The notes: a model not told the origin generated them from the sequence alone. Shown: positions 36,184 through 46,220, numbered from the stretch's first letter. The stretch is DNA of 64,000 bases from Oscillospiraceae bacterium (GCA_018110825.1 JAGBCL010000095.1:186001-250000); one strand, 5' to 3'. Program-made: numbers and translations.

Positions 36184-38610
36184 GTGGAAAGATACGATCA
36201 TACCGCCATTGAAAAAAAATGGCAGGAATACTGGGAGAAAAATGAATGTTTCAAAACTGATGTCTGGGATTTTTCCAAGCCTAAGTATTATGTGCTTGAT
36301 ATGTTCCCGTATCCATCAGGTGTAGGACTTCACGCAGGTCACCCAGAGGGCTACACAGCAACTGATATTGTTTCCCGAATGAAGAGAATGCAGGGCTATA
36401 ACGTGCTTCACCCAATGGGTTACGACTCCTTCGGACTTCCAGCAGAGCAGTATGCCGTTACAACAGGTAATCACCCTAACGGTTTTACACAGGAGAACAT
36501 CAAGACATTTTCAAAGCAGCTCAAGGAGCTTGGCTTTGATTATGACTGGTCAAAGATGATTGCAACCTCTGACCCATCATTCTATAAGTGGACACAGTGG
36601 ATTTTCAAGCAGCTCTATCTTGATGGCTATGCAAAGTATGTTGATATGCCTGTAAACTGGTGTGAGGAACTGGGCACAGTTCTTTCAAATGATGAGGTTA
36701 TCGACGGCAAATCCGAGCGTGGCGGATACCCTGTTGTAAGAAAGAATATGAAGCAGTGGGTTATCGACCAGCCTGCCTTTGCCGAAAAGCTTCTTGAGGG
36801 TCTGGAGGAAATTGATTGGCCTGAGTCTACCAAGGCTATGCAGCGCAACTGGATAGGCAAATCAACAGGTGTTGAGGTTAAGTTTGATATTGTCGGCGGC
36901 GGCGAGTTCAGCATATATACAACTTGTATCGAAACAATCTACGGCATTACCTTTATGGTACTTGCTCCTGACGGAGAGATTGTAAAAACACTTATGCCCC
37001 GTATTACGAACAAGGACGAGGTTCAGGCTTATATCAACGAAACTCTTAAAAAGAACGATATGGATCGTACAGAGCTTAACAAGACAAAATCAGGCTGTGA
37101 GCTCAAGGGCGTAACCTGTATTAACCCTGTAAACGGCAAGGAAGTAAGAATGTTCATCGGCGACTTTGTTCTTGCAAGCTACGGTACAGGTGCAGTTATG
37201 GCTGTCCCGTCCCACGACCAGCGTGACTTTGAATATGCAATTGCACATAATATTGATATGATACAGGTTATCGACGGCGAAGGTGTGGACGTTTCCGAAA
37301 AGGCTCTCGAAAAGGGCAGCTACCTCGGAAAGGGCTTCAAGCTTATCAACTCTGAAGAGTTTACAGGCCTTACCGTTGAGGAAGCAAAGGAAGCTATCAC
37401 AGTAAAGCTTGAAAAGATGGGTGTTGCAAAGCGTACAACAAACTATCATTTCAGAGAGTGGATTTTTGCACGTCAGCGTTACTGGGGCGAGCCTGTTCCT
37501 GTTGTTCATACTGAGGACGGTAAAATTCACGTCCTTGCAGATGAGGACCTGCCTCTTATTCTTCCTGAACTGGAGGACTACAAGGGTAAAAACGGTAAGG
37601 CACCTCTTGAAAATGCAACTGAATGGAAAAATTACGATGAAAACGGCGTAAAGGGTCTCAGAGAAACTTCCACAATGCCCGGTTCTGCAGGTTCAAGCTG
37701 GTATTACTTCCGCTACATCGACCCTAACAACGATAAGCAGTTTGCTGACCCTGAGCTGCTCAAGCACTGGATGCCTGTTGACCTTTACGTAGGCGGTCCT
37801 GAGCACGCTGTAGGACACCTTATGTACTCAAGAATCTGGAACAGATATCTTTACGATAAGGGTCTTGCACCTACCAAGGAACCGTTCAAGAAGCTTGTTC
37901 ACCAGGGTATGATTCTCGGTGAAAACGGAATTAAAATGGGTAAGCGTTTCCCTGAATTCGTTATTAACCCAAGTGATATCGTAAGAGATTACGGTGCAGA
38001 TACACTCCGTCTGTATGAGATGTTCATGGGTCCTCTTGAAGTTTCAAAGCCTTGGAGCAACGCAGGTGTAGAAGGTGCAAGAAAGTTCATTACAAGAGTA
38101 TGGAATTACTTTACCGAAAGCAAATATCTTACCGATGAAAATGACGGTACACTTACAATGGTATACCACCAGACCGTTAAAAAGGTCACAGAGGATTTTG
38201 AGGCACTTGCTTTCAATACAGCTATCAGCCAGCTTATGATATTTATGAATGCAGCATACAAGGCAGAAAAGTGCCCTAAGGAATATGCTGAAGGCATTGT
38301 GAAGCTGCTTTCTCCTATTACTCCGCACGTCTGCGAAGAAATCTGGAGCATTTTCGGTCACAACGATACCATTGCATACGAAAGCTGGCCTGTGTACGAC
38401 GAAAAGGAACTCGTAGTCGATACAATCGAAATTGCTGTTCAGGTCAACGGCAAGATCAAGGCTAAGATTATGATTCCTGCCGAAGCAGAACAGGCTGAGG
38501 TTCTCGGTATCGCAAAGGCAGACGAAAGCGTTGCTGCTGCAATCGATGGAAAGAACATAGTAAAGGAAATCTACGTTAAGGGCAGACTTGTAAATATTGT
38601 TGTAAAGTAA
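36184..38610 (+). CDS. leuS: Leucine-tRNA ligase
   Basis: A class I synthetase of about 808 residues. MFPYPSGVGLHAGHPEGYT has the HIGH-like motif and MGKRFPEFV the KMSKS-like motif (GENGIKMGKR). The editing domain (about 220-410, TTCIETIYGITFMVLAPD) is present. GTG 36184 (9 nt after AAAGGA) fits the usual MERYDHTAIEKKWQ start; ATG 36175 directly abuts that site and is less likely. I see no T-box leader upstream. Confidence 0.96.
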   Translation: MERYDHTAIEKKWQEYWEKNECFKTDVWDFSKPKYYVLDMFPYPSGVGLHAGHPEGYTATDIVSRMKRMQGYNVLHPMGYDSFGLPAEQYAVTTGNHPNGFTQENIKTFSKQLKELGFDYDWSKMIATSDPSFYKWTQWIFKQLYLDGYAKYVDMPVNWCEELGTVLSNDEVIDGKSERGGYPVVRKNMKQWVIDQPAFAEKLLEGLEEIDWPESTKAMQRNWIGKSTGVEVKFDIVGGGEFSIYTTCIETIYGITFMVLAPDGEIVKTLMPRITNKDEVQAYINETLKKNDMDRTELNKTKSGCELKGVTCINPVNGKEVRMFIGDFVLASYGTGAVMAVPSHDQRDFEYAIAHNIDMIQVIDGEGVDVSEKALEKGSYLGKGFKLINSEEFTGLTVEEAKEAITVKLEKMGVAKRTTNYHFREWIFARQRYWGEPVPVVHTEDGKIHVLADEDLPLILPELEDYKGKNGKAPLENATEWKNYDENGVKGLRETSTMPGSAGSSWYYFRYIDPNNDKQFADPELLKHWMPVDLYVGGPEHAVGHLMYSRIWNRYLYDKGLAPTKEPFKKLVHQGMILGENGIKMGKRFPEFVINPSDIVRDYGADTLRLYEMFMGPLEVSKPWSNAGVEGARKFITRVWNYFTESKYLTDENDGTLTMVYHQTVKKVTEDFEALAFNTAISQLMIFMNAAYKAEKCPKEYAEGIVKLLSPITPHVCEEIWSIFGHNDTIAYESWPVYDEKELVVDTIEIAVQVNGKIKAKIMIPAEAEQAEVLGIAKADESVAAAIDGKNIVKEIYVKGRLVNIVVK

Positions 38611-38674
38611 CTGTATTTATATAACCTGACTGAAAAATGTTAAGTTTTTTTGTTGAGTTTTTTTGAAATTGCTC

Positions 38675-38704
38675 TTGACAACATTAGGGTGTATAAGGTA
38701 TAAT
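38675..38704 (+). promoter_or_regulatory. Promoter of rpsU
   Basis: TTGACA (38675-38680), 18 bp, TATAAT (38699-38704): both hexamers are perfect consensus. Confidence 0.88.
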
Positions 38705-38761
38705 AAAATAGTTATATCTTGTATATAAACCTCTGCCGCATGGCAAAGGGAGGGAATTAAA

Positions 38762-38935
38762 TTGGCAGAAATTCGTGTTGGTAAAAACGAATCTTTGGAT
38801 ACCGCTCTCAAGCGCTTCAAGAGAAGCTGCGCAAAGGACGGCGTTATCGCTGAAGTTCGTAAAAGAGAACACTATGAGAAGCCTTCGGTAAAGCGTAAGA
38901 AGAAGTCCGAAGCTGCTCGTAAGCGTAAGTATTAA
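38762..38935 (+). CDS. rpsU: 30S ribosomal protein S21
   Basis: A 57-residue basic protein, [20 protein letters not shown] then many Lys/Arg, diagnostic of bS21. The start is TTG at 38762, 7 nt after GGGAGG, so ATG-only searches miss it. It is a single-gene unit with its own promoter and terminator. In Firmicutes bS21 is needed for full translation initiation and motility. Confidence 0.95.
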   Translation: MAEIRVGKNESLDTALKRFKRSCAKDGVIAEVRKREHYEKPSVKRKKKSEAARKRKY

Positions 38936-38963
38936 TTGTTAATTATTAACGCTTAATTGCAAG

Positions 38964-38994
38964 AAAGCGGGCAGAATAAAATCTGTCCGCTTTT
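38964..38994 (+). terminator. Intrinsic terminator of rpsU
   Basis: A 12-bp stem (38964-38975 with 38982-38993, one G-U) around ATAAAA, ending in T residues. Confidence 0.88.
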
Positions 38995-39043
38995 AAATTA
39001 TCCGTAAATATTGCGTTTACGGCGGAAAAAATGTGAAAAAGAC

Positions 39044-39072
39044 TTGCATTATTGCAAAATATATAGTAAAAT
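39044..39072 (+). promoter_or_regulatory. Probable promoter of efp
   Basis: TTGCAT (39044-39049), 17 bp, TAAAAT (39067-39072). A small hairpin (CCGTAAA/TTTACGG, 39002-39022) lies upstream. Confidence 0.6.
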
Positions 39073-39140
39073 ATATATGAGCATAATTGCTAAACCATAC
39101 GTGGTATGGTTGCGAAAAAAATTACAAGGATGGTTTATTT

Positions 39141-39698
39141 ATGATTACAGCAGGCGATTTCAGAAACGGCGTTACTTTTGAAGAAGACGGCAACGTTTTG
39201 CAGGTAGTTGAATTCCAGCACGTTAAGCCAGGTAAGGGTGCTGCTTTCGTAAGAACAAAGATTAAGAACGTTATTACAGGCTCCGTTATTGAAAAGAGCT
39301 ACAACCCTTCCGCAAAGTTCCCCACAGCTTTCGTTGAAAGAAAGGATATGCAGTATTCTTACACAGATGGCGAACTTTACTACTTTATGGACCCTGAAAC
39401 ATTTGAACAGGTGCCAATCAGCTCCGCTGAACTTTCCGACAACTTCAAGTTTGTTAAGGAAGAAATGATGTGTAAGGTTTGCTCTTACAAGGGTAAGGTT
39501 TTTGCAGTTGAACCACCAAACTTTGTTGAACTCCAGATTGCTCACACTGAACCAGGTGTTGCAGGTAACACAGCTACTAATGCTACAAAGCCTGCTACAA
39601 CAGAAACAGGTGCAGAAATCAAGGTTCCTCTCTTCATCAACGAAGGTGAAATGGTAAGAATCGACACAAGAACAGGCGAATACATGGAAAGAGCATAA
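39141..39698 (+). CDS. efp: Elongation factor P
   Basis: A 185-residue factor that rescues ribosomes stalled at polyproline. [19 protein letters not shown] opens the KOW-like domain and Lys32 lies in KPGKGAAF at the loop that is modified in many species. The C-terminal [17 protein letters not shown] is diagnostic. Start 39141 follows AAGGATGG. No epm-type modification gene is in the window. Confidence 0.96.
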   Translation: MITAGDFRNGVTFEEDGNVLQVVEFQHVKPGKGAAFVRTKIKNVITGSVIEKSYNPSAKFPTAFVERKDMQYSYTDGELYYFMDPETFEQVPISSAELSDNFKFVKEEMMCKVCSYKGKVFAVEPPNFVELQIAHTEPGVAGNTATNATKPATTETGAEIKVPLFINEGEMVRIDTRTGEYMERA

Positions 39699-39761
39699 TT
39701 GCTCTGCCGTGTGCATAAAATAATCTAATAATTAAAACAGTCCGAAAAGGAGGATTAACCT

Positions 39762-40226
39762 ATGAAGCTTGGTGAAAAGGTAGCATACCTCAAGGGTCTT
39801 ATGGAAGGCCTCGAAGTTGGCGAGTCCACAAAGGAAGGCAAGATTCTTGCAGTAATGGCTGATATTCTTCAGGATGTCGCTCTTACAGCAGAGGATATGC
39901 AGGATCAGATTGACGAAATCGTAGAGGTTGTTGATACAATCGATGAGGATCTCGGCGAAGTAGAGCGTGATTTCTATGAAATCGACGACGATTGTTGCTG
40001 TGACGACGATTGCTGCTGTGATGATGATGACTGCTGCTGCGACGACGAATATGATGAATATTACGATGAAGATGACGACGAGCTTTACGAGGTTGTTTGC
40101 CCAAGCTGTGGCGACACAATCTGCCTTAACGAGGGTATGCTTGAGGAAGGTTCTATGAACTGCCCTGGCTGCAACGAACTTCTCGAATTTGATTTCGACG
40201 AAGAGGACGAAGAAGCTGACGAATAA
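39762..40226 (+). CDS. CD1247-type domain protein with Cys/Asp repeats and zinc ribbon
   Basis: A 154-residue acidic protein. The N-terminal half (MKLGEKVAYLKGLMEGLEV to about residue 70) matches the family named after C. difficile CD1247, of unknown function. Residues about 75-95 are three CCC triplets separated by runs of Asp. A CPSCG / CPGC zinc ribbon follows at about 110-135, then an acidic tail. The Cys/Asp block looks metal-binding but this is inference. AAGGAGGATT precedes the start, 64 nt after efp. Confidence 0.8.
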   Translation: MKLGEKVAYLKGLMEGLEVGESTKEGKILAVMADILQDVALTAEDMQDQIDEIVEVVDTIDEDLGEVERDFYEIDDDCCCDDDCCCDDDDCCCDDEYDEYYDEDDDELYEVVCPSCGDTICLNEGMLEEGSMNCPGCNELLEFDFDEEDEEADE

Positions 40227-40251
40227 GCTCAATACAACTAAATAGCAACTG

Positions 40252-40367
40252 TTTCAGGGCGAGGTGTAATTCCTCACTGGTGGTAAAGTCCACGAGCGAA
40301 GTGAAAGCTTTGTTGATTTGGTGAAATTCCAAAACCAACGGTATAGTCCGGATGAAAGAAACAAACG
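40252..40367 (+). promoter_or_regulatory. FMN riboswitch (RFN element)
   Basis: Conserved blocks of the FMN aptamer appear in order: CAGGGCGAGGTG-AATTCCTC, TGGTGGTAAAGTCCACGAGC, GGTGAAATTCCAAAACC and AACGGTATAGTCCGGATG. It is followed by a terminator and by the riboflavin transporter gene, so bound FMN presumably stops transcription into ribU. Confidence 0.95.
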
Positions 40368-40392
40368 CATTATGCAATAATTTTGCGCGAGT

Positions 40393-40424
40393 ACGCCTGT
40401 GGAGTAATGTCCGCAGGCGTTTTT
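40393..40424 (+). terminator. Expression-platform terminator of the FMN riboswitch
   Basis: An 11-bp stem (ACGCCTGTGGA with TCCGCAGGCGT, one G-U) around GTAATG, followed by TTTT. Confidence 0.88.
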
Positions 40425-40489
40425 CCTGTTAAATAAGTGGCAAGCCACTTACGGTTGCTCTTAATAAATTTATTTATGGAGGTAATCTT

Positions 40490-41167
40490 ATGGAAAACTC
40501 ACTCAGAAAATCAAACCGTATGGATACGAAAAAGCTGGTCGTTCTGGCAATGCTGGCAGCAATTGCTTATATTACTGTAACGATTTTCAGAATTCCCGTT
40601 GTGGAGTTTTTAAAATATGAACCAAAAGACGTAATTATTACAATCGGTGGTTTTTTATTTGGTCCCGTTGCTGCAATGCTTATTTCAGCAGTAGTTTCAA
40701 TTATTGAAATGGTAACAATTAGTGATACAGGTCCAATCGGTGCACTTATGAACTTCCTATCAACAGTTTCCTTTGCATGCACGGCCTCAATTGTGTACAA
40801 AAAGATACATACAATCAAGGGTGCAGTAATCGGACTCGTAACTGGTTCAGTTGTAATGGTTGTTGTAATGCTTGCGTGGAATTATCTTATTACTCCGTTA
40901 TATATGGGAGTGCCAAGAGAAGTTGTTGCGGGAATGCTTCTTCCTACATTTCTTCCTTTCAACCTTCTTAAAACGGTGTTGAACAGTGCTATCACAATGC
41001 TTCTCTATAAGCCGTTGTCCATGGTTATGCGTAAGGCACACGTCCTTCCTGAAACAGCTTCTGCATCGACGGAAGGTAGTCATATAAAGCGGTACGCTTT
41101 TGTGTACGTTATCGCAATTTTCATTATAGCAACCTGTGCGGCAGTAATTTATTTCCTGAACAAATAA
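40490..41167 (+). CDS. ribU: Riboflavin ECF transporter substrate-binding protein RibU
   Basis: A 225-residue membrane S-component with about six helices. LAMLAAIAYITVTIFRIPVVEFLKYEPKD is the family N-terminus, with FLKYEPKD at the substrate site. It captures riboflavin/FMN and works with a shared energising module (EcfAA'T), which is not in this window. The riboswitch upstream fixes the substrate. GGAGGTAATC precedes ATG 40490. Confidence 0.95.
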   Translation: MENSLRKSNRMDTKKLVVLAMLAAIAYITVTIFRIPVVEFLKYEPKDVIITIGGFLFGPVAAMLISAVVSIIEMVTISDTGPIGALMNFLSTVSFACTASIVYKKIHTIKGAVIGLVTGSVVMVVVMLAWNYLITPLYMGVPREVVAGMLLPTFLPFNLLKTVLNSAITMLLYKPLSMVMRKAHVLPETASASTEGSHIKRYAFVYVIAIFIIATCAAVIYFLNK

Positions 41168-41174
41168 TTTCCTG

Positions 41175-41203
41175 TTGACAAATAGCGACAACCGTGCTAT
41201 ACT
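41175..41203 (+). promoter_or_regulatory. Promoter of metK
   Basis: TTGACA (41175-41180), 17 bp, TATACT (41198-41203), directly ahead of the SAM riboswitch. Confidence 0.9.
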
Positions 41204-41223
41204 TATATTGTAATTGAATAACC

Positions 41224-41341
41224 CTTATCAAGAGTGGCGGAGGAACTGGTCCTGTGAAGCCCGGCAACCTGATTGCAAACGAACCTTTGGTTCGCTGGCA
41301 AAAAAGGTGCTAAATCCTGCGGAATTATCCGAGAGATGAGG
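41224..41341 (+). promoter_or_regulatory. SAM-I riboswitch (S-box)
   Basis: The conserved S-box blocks are present: CTTATCAAGAGTGGCGGAGG, ACTGG, GAAGCCCGGCAACC, GGTGCTAAATCC and GAGAGATGAG. It controls metK through the terminator that follows; S-adenosylmethionine is expected to turn the gene off. Confidence 0.96.
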
Positions 41342-41363
41342 AATTTTTAAGATTAAAAATTCG

Positions 41364-41400
41364 CAGCGCTTGGAGTAGTTTCCGAGCGCTGTTCTTGTTT
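41364..41400 (+). terminator. Expression-platform terminator of the SAM riboswitch
   Basis: CAGCGCTTGGA (41364-41374) pairs with TCCGAGCGCTG (41381-41391), one G-U, then a T-rich tail. An AT-rich inverted repeat just before it may form the antiterminator. Confidence 0.85.
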
Positions 41401-41425
41401 AAATCAAATGAAAGGATTGATTAAA

Positions 41426-42604
41426 ATGGCAAAAATGCTTTTCACATCTGAATCAGTAACAGAAGGTCATCCTGACAAAATCTGTGACCAGATTTCCGAC
41501 GCAGTCCTCGACGCAATTCTTGCTCAGGACCCAATGGGACGTGTTGCCTGCGAAACTGCAACAACAACAGGTATGGTGCTCTGTATGGGTGAAATCACGA
41601 CAAACTGCTACGTTGATATCCCAAGAATCGTAAGACAGGTTGTTATCGATATCGGTTATGACCGTGCAAAGTATGGTTTTGACGGTCATACTTGTTCCGT
41701 GCTCCAGTCTATCGATGAGCAGTCCACAGATATCGCTATGGGTGTTGACAAGGCTCTTGAACATAAGGTAGGCGAAAGCAACGACGATATGTCCACAGGT
41801 GCAGGCGACCAGGGTATGATGTTTGGTTACGCTTGTAACGAAACTCCTGAACTTATGCCTATGCCTATCTCACTCGCTCACAAGCTTGCTAAGAAGCTTA
41901 CAGACGTAAGAAAGACAGGCGTTCTTCCTTACCTCCGTCCTGACGGAAAGACACAGGTTACTGTTGAATATGAGGACGGCAAGCCTGTAAGAGTTGATAC
42001 AATCGTTGTTTCTTCTCAGCACGCCGCAGAGGTTTCTCTGGATAAAATCCGTGAGGATATCATCGAAAAGGTTATTAAGCCAATCGTTCCTGCTGAACTC
42101 CTCATTGATACAAAGTATTTCGTAAACCCAACAGGACGTTTCGTAATCGGCGGACCTCAGGGCGACAGCGGTCTTACAGGACGTAAGATTATCGTTGATA
42201 CATATGGCGGATACGCTCGTCACGGCGGCGGTGCATTTAGCGGTAAGGACCCGACAAAGGTTGACCGTAGTGCTGCTTACGCTGCAAGATACGTTGCAAA
42301 GAATATTGTTGCAGCAGGTCTTGCTGAAAAGTGCGAGGTTGAGCTTGCATACGCAATCGGTGTAGCTAAGCCAGTTTCCATCATGGTTGATACATTCGGC
42401 ACAGGTAAGGTTGCTGACGATAAGCTTGCAGAAGCAGTTGACAAGGTATTTGACCTCCGTCCTGCGGCAATCATCAGCACACTTGAACTCCGTAAGCCAC
42501 AGTACCGTCAGCTTGCCGCTTACGGCCACATGGGACGTGAAGACCTTGGTGTTGCGTGGGAGCGTACAGATAAGGTTGAGGAGCTTAAGAAGGCTGTGAA
42601 CTAA
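41426..42604 (+). CDS. metK: S-adenosylmethionine synthetase
   Basis: A 392-residue enzyme making S-adenosylmethionine from methionine and [36 protein letters not shown] and [16 protein letters not shown] are the family signatures. The SAM riboswitch directly upstream gives product feedback. Start 41426 follows GAAAGGATTG; an ATG at 41408 in the same frame precedes that ribosome site and is not used. Confidence 0.98.
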   Translation: MAKMLFTSESVTEGHPDKICDQISDAVLDAILAQDPMGRVACETATTTGMVLCMGEITTNCYVDIPRIVRQVVIDIGYDRAKYGFDGHTCSVLQSIDEQSTDIAMGVDKALEHKVGESNDDMSTGAGDQGMMFGYACNETPELMPMPISLAHKLAKKLTDVRKTGVLPYLRPDGKTQVTVEYEDGKPVRVDTIVVSSQHAAEVSLDKIREDIIEKVIKPIVPAELLIDTKYFVNPTGRFVIGGPQGDSGLTGRKIIVDTYGGYARHGGGAFSGKDPTKVDRSAAYAARYVAKNIVAAGLAEKCEVELAYAIGVAKPVSIMVDTFGTGKVADDKLAEAVDKVFDLRPAAIISTLELRKPQYRQLAAYGHMGREDLGVAWERTDKVEELKKAVN

Positions 42605-42615
42605 TCCAAAACAAA

Positions 42616-42643
42616 AATCCCGTATCCAATAGGATACGGGATT
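42616..42643. terminator. Bidirectional intrinsic terminator
   Basis: AATCCCGTATCC and GGATACGGGATT form a perfect 12-bp stem around AATA, with A/T flanks on both sides. It separates convergent metK and the LTA-synthase-like gene. Confidence 0.9.
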
Positions 42644-42649
42644 AATTTT

Positions 42650-44653
42650 TTATTCAGCAATAATAACATTCGAGCGTCCAAGTTCGTCGTCTTCCTTTTC
42701 AGCCTGAATTACACAAAGTTCATCGCCTGAATCAAGTCTGTGTTCAGTACGAAGCGTTGTACGGTTAATAAACTCAGTATCAAGACGTTTGCCGTTCAGT
42801 GTAATAATACTGAACTCAGTGAAATTATCACCATACACGGTAATATAATTACCGTCAGGAGTTTCTGCAAAGATATAATCTGTAGCAACAACGTCCTTCA
42901 CACCAATTCTCATGTCGGTTGAAACATAATCGCCAAAAGTATACTGCTCACCGAAAAGCATATCGTAACCGATATCCTGCATTCTTGCAGGGTAATTTAA
43001 AGTATTTGCAAAGTTTCTGTTATAGTAGCTGATGTAACCACCGCCGAAGCCAAGCATATCGCTTACCTTTGCAGAAAGCTGATAAGCAGGGATGTCCTTC
43101 TTTTCAGCAGGGAACTGTTCATAGTTGCTCCAGATAACATATTCTGTCTGGAGAATATCACCATTTGCAAGATCTTCATTTTCAATGTTCAGATTAGGCA
43201 GGTGATCGCCGTAAAGAACAAGAACAGTAGGTTCATCATAGTTTTCAAGTGCAGCCATAAGCTCACCGATAAATGCATCTGTTTCGTGGAGCTGATTTAT
43301 GTAATACTCAAAAGCTGTTACGTCTCCCTCTTCCATATCATCTTCATATGCGGAAAGCTTGATATCATGAGGTGCACCTTCAGGCATCTCCTTAGGATAT
43401 CTTCCGTGAGGCTGAACAGAAACCGCAAAAACGAAATCACGGCTGTCGGAATAATTGAGAGCATCAGTGATGCATGGTACAAGTACCGAGTCATCTGCCC
43501 AGTTCTTTGCATTAAGTTCGACATCGTGCATATATTCAATCGGAGTAAATGTGTCAAAGCCAAGCTGTGAGTAAACAATGTGTCTGTCGTAGAAAGTACC
43601 GTCATTGTTGTGAATAGCATGTGTAGAATAACCATAATCAGCAAGGTTGTAAGCCATACTCTCACAAGGCATTTCCTTCAGCACAGTCTTGAATGGGTAT
43701 TCGCTTGCTCCGAAGAAGTCAAGGCTGATACCGGTAAGAATTTCGAATTCAGTGTTTGCAGTACCCGCACCGATTGAAGGCACAGTAAGCAATCCTGTCG
43801 GACAGCTTTCTTTAAGTGCAGTAAAATTAGGAACCGGATTCTCAGTAAATTTCTTGTTGTTAAGAAGATTTACATCAAAGAATGATTCAAGCTGAACAAT
43901 TACAACGTTAGGCTGAATTTCGGGAGCATGCTGTCCTCTGTCATTACCGATTTTTGCAGCAAGGGAATCCATAGCCTCAGGAGTGTAATCCTCTGGTTTG
44001 TCAATGCCGGTGTCAATCAGGCTGTTTGAAAAGCAGTAAACAAATCCGTAATCCTCGTATGCATCTGCAATATTCGGAAAGTTTGATGAGTCGCTTTCAG
44101 CAGCGATTGCAACATTATTGACAACAAGAGCGGAAGCAAAAGAAACGCATAAAATCATACAGGTTTTAAGATAGTGCATCTGACCTTTTGTTTTAGGTGT
44201 TTTAAAGAAAAGAATTACCAGACCAATTGCAACAGCAATTATTGCAACAATGATAAGTGCCAGTTCGAAACCATTGAGATATACATTTATAATGTCTATA
44301 ACAGAGCTTAAAATCTGCAGGTCAACCGCCGAAAACGGAGTTGTTCTGAATCCGAGCAGTACACAGTTTGTAATACCGCAGGCAAGCCACACAAGTGCTA
44401 TAAATGTAAATACAAAAATTCTCTTTCGGAAAATTGTACAGATGCCGAGAGTCATGAAAATAATAAAAGAATTATAAATGAACATGACAGGATGAACGGC
44501 AAGTGCCTCAAGTCCTCCGAAAAAACTTCTTCTGCTCAGCATTTCAACTGTTGTATTGAGTACAAGAGCAGAGTATAGACAGAAAGCAAAAGGATGAATA
44601 TTAAAAAAATCATAAGCTTTGTTAAAAAGCTGTTTAATTTTTGTCCAAAGCAT
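42650..44653 (-). CDS. LTA synthase family sulfatase-fold membrane protein
   Basis: A 667-residue protein with five N-terminal membrane helices (within residues 20-190) and an extracellular sulfatase/phosphoglycerol-transferase domain (about 245-560). VVIVQLESFFD holds the first metal-site Glu, GAGTANTEFEILTG the likely Thr nucleophile, and LYGDHLPNL the distal metal ligands. About 90 extra residues follow. Family members polymerise glycerol-phosphate on lipid anchors. The start is taken at 44653 after AAGGGGATT. A possible promoter has TTGACG inside an inverted repeat (CGTCAA A TTGACG, 44730-44742). Confidence 0.88.
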   Translation of the reverse strand: MLWTKIKQLFNKAYDFFNIHPFAFCLYSALVLNTTVEMLSRRSFFGGLEALAVHPVMFIYNSFIIFMTLGICTIFRKRIFVFTFIALVWLACGITNCVLLGFRTTPFSAVDLQILSSVIDIINVYLNGFELALIIVAIIAVAIGLVILFFKTPKTKGQMHYLKTCMILCVSFASALVVNNVAIAAESDSSNFPNIADAYEDYGFVYCFSNSLIDTGIDKPEDYTPEAMDSLAAKIGNDRGQHAPEIQPNVVIVQLESFFDVNLLNNKKFTENPVPNFTALKESCPTGLLTVPSIGAGTANTEFEILTGISLDFFGASEYPFKTVLKEMPCESMAYNLADYGYSTHAIHNNDGTFYDRHIVYSQLGFDTFTPIEYMHDVELNAKNWADDSVLVPCITDALNYSDSRDFVFAVSVQPHGRYPKEMPEGAPHDIKLSAYEDDMEEGDVTAFEYYINQLHETDAFIGELMAALENYDEPTVLVLYGDHLPNLNIENEDLANGDILQTEYVIWSNYEQFPAEKKDIPAYQLSAKVSDMLGFGGGYISYYNRNFANTLNYPARMQDIGYDMLFGEQYTFGDYVSTDMRIGVKDVVATDYIFAETPDGNYITVYGDNFTEFSIITLNGKRLDTEFINRTTLRTEHRLDSGDELCVIQAEKEDDELGRSNVIIAE

Positions 44654-44825
44654 TGAAACAATCCCCTTAAAATCAATAAATACCAACATTTCACCACATA
44701 GTATATCATACGCCTTAAAATAAAGCAATCGTCAAATTGACGTTAATATCAAGTGAAAAGCATGTTTTGTGGGACAAAATGCACATTAAACTGCACTTTG
44801 ATTTGTTGATAGCATATAAATTTAA

Positions 44826-46220
44826 TCAGCTTACAGCATCTACAAGAGTCTCAACCAATTCAGGGAAATACCATTTAAGAGTTTTTCTGTTGAGTAAGCC
44901 GAAGCCTTCGCCTTCACTTGGTGCGCAGATAGTTCCGTTATCCCACCATACGCAAGGTACACCGTATTTTTCCGCAACAGAGAGATAATATTTTGCAATC
45001 TCGATTCTGTCATCAATGTTGCTCTTGTTCATTGTTCCGAACTCGTCCATAATAACAGGAACCTTCTTACTTAGCAATTCGGAGTTGATGCTGGAGAAAA
45101 CATTGTCAATTTCCTTCTTGCCGTTTGCAGTAAGTTTTGTTTCGGAGGAATATCTGTTCAAAGCAGTATTGTAAGGTGAGTATGCATGAACCGAAACAGC
45201 AATTCTGTTGTCATCTTCAGGAATCCACAGGTCTGAAAGTGTTGCTTTGCTGCTGTTTGCGCAATAAGGAGTAAGGATTATAACACGTGTTTTGTTGTTT
45301 CCGCCTGTTGAACGGATTGTATCAACAGCACCCTGATACAAGCTGTTGAGAACTTCTCTTTCAGCCGATGTGCCACCGTTCCATTCCTGAGCGGAGCCCT
45401 CTGTTCTTGGTTCGTTAAGTATTTCAAAAAGGAGCTTTTCGTCATAATCTTTGAAGCGTGTTGCAATTTGTTTCCATACATAATTGAGCTTCTTCTTTGT
45501 TTCTTTTTCCTTGGAAGCGTCAAGCTTAACCCAGCCGTTTTCGTGGTGAGTATTGAGGATAATATACATATCGTTGTCATAAGCGTAGTCAACAACTTCC
45601 TGAACACGGTCAAGCCACTTGCTGTCAATCTTACCATTGGAATCAATGTGATCATTCCATGAAACAGGAATACGTACAGTGTTGAAGCCGGCTTTCTTGA
45701 CAGTATCAATCATAGCCTTTGTTGTTTTGATGTTGCCCCAGGCAGTTTCACAGTCAAGCTTGTCACTGAGCCATGTGCAGTTTACACAGTCAAGAGTATT
45801 GCCGAGATTCCAGCCGATAGTCATTTTATCAACAATGTCCTGAGCGGATTTGAAGCCAGAACTGTTTGTCTTGGCTTTTTTTGAGGATGTGCTTGCTTTT
45901 TTTACAGTAACCTTGCAGGTAGCCTTGTACTTGGTTCCCTTGATTTTCATTGTAATTGTAGCAGTACCTGCTTTTTTTGCAGTAACTTTACCGCCGCTTT
46001 TTACAGCAGCAACCGTTTTATCGGAGGTACTCCACTGAACTGTATATTTTGAAAAACCGGTTACGGTTTTCTTGAGTGTAATGCTTTCTCCGACTTCAAG
46101 AGTGATTTTGCTTTTGTTGAGCTTAACGCTTTTCTTTGTTGCTGCGGAAACGTTTACAGCCATAGCTGAAATGCAGATGAGTGCCGCTAAAAGAACTGAA
46201 AAAATCTTTTTTATTTTCAT
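44826..46220 (-). CDS. Secreted GH5 cellulase with N-terminal BIG2 domain
   Basis: A 464-residue endoglucanase-type glycoside hydrolase. Residues 1-27 are a signal peptide ending AVNVSAA. Residues about 30-108 form a BIG2 Ig-like domain (LEVGESITLK). The GH5 barrel spans about 122-464 with GWNLGNTLD, HHENGW, acid/base Glu270 in EILNEP and nucleophile Glu393 in IMDEFG. There is no dockerin or cellulose-binding module, so it is probably free or wall-associated. GGGAGGG precedes the start. It fits a fibre-degrading gut or rumen organism. Confidence 0.93.
   Translation of the reverse strand: MKIKKIFSVLLAALICISAMAVNVSAATKKSVKLNKSKITLEVGESITLKKTVTGFSKYTVQWSTSDKTVAAVKSGGKVTAKKAGTATITMKIKGTKYKATCKVTVKKASTSSKKAKTNSSGFKSAQDIVDKMTIGWNLGNTLDCVNCTWLSDKLDCETAWGNIKTTKAMIDTVKKAGFNTVRIPVSWNDHIDSNGKIDSKWLDRVQEVVDYAYDNDMYIILNTHHENGWVKLDASKEKETKKKLNYVWKQIATRFKDYDEKLLFEILNEPRTEGSAQEWNGGTSAEREVLNSLYQGAVDTIRSTGGNNKTRVIILTPYCANSSKATLSDLWIPEDDNRIAVSVHAYSPYNTALNRYSSETKLTANGKKEIDNVFSSINSELLSKKVPVIMDEFGTMNKSNIDDRIEIAKYYLSVAEKYGVPCVWWDNGTICAPSEGEGFGLLNRKTLKWYFPELVETLVDAVS

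Noticed and set aside
44730-44742. Regulator binding site (inverted repeat CGTCAA A TTGACG)
   Set aside because: It overlaps a possible -35 box with a poor 19-bp spacer; a 6-bp inverted repeat alone is too weak to call an operator.
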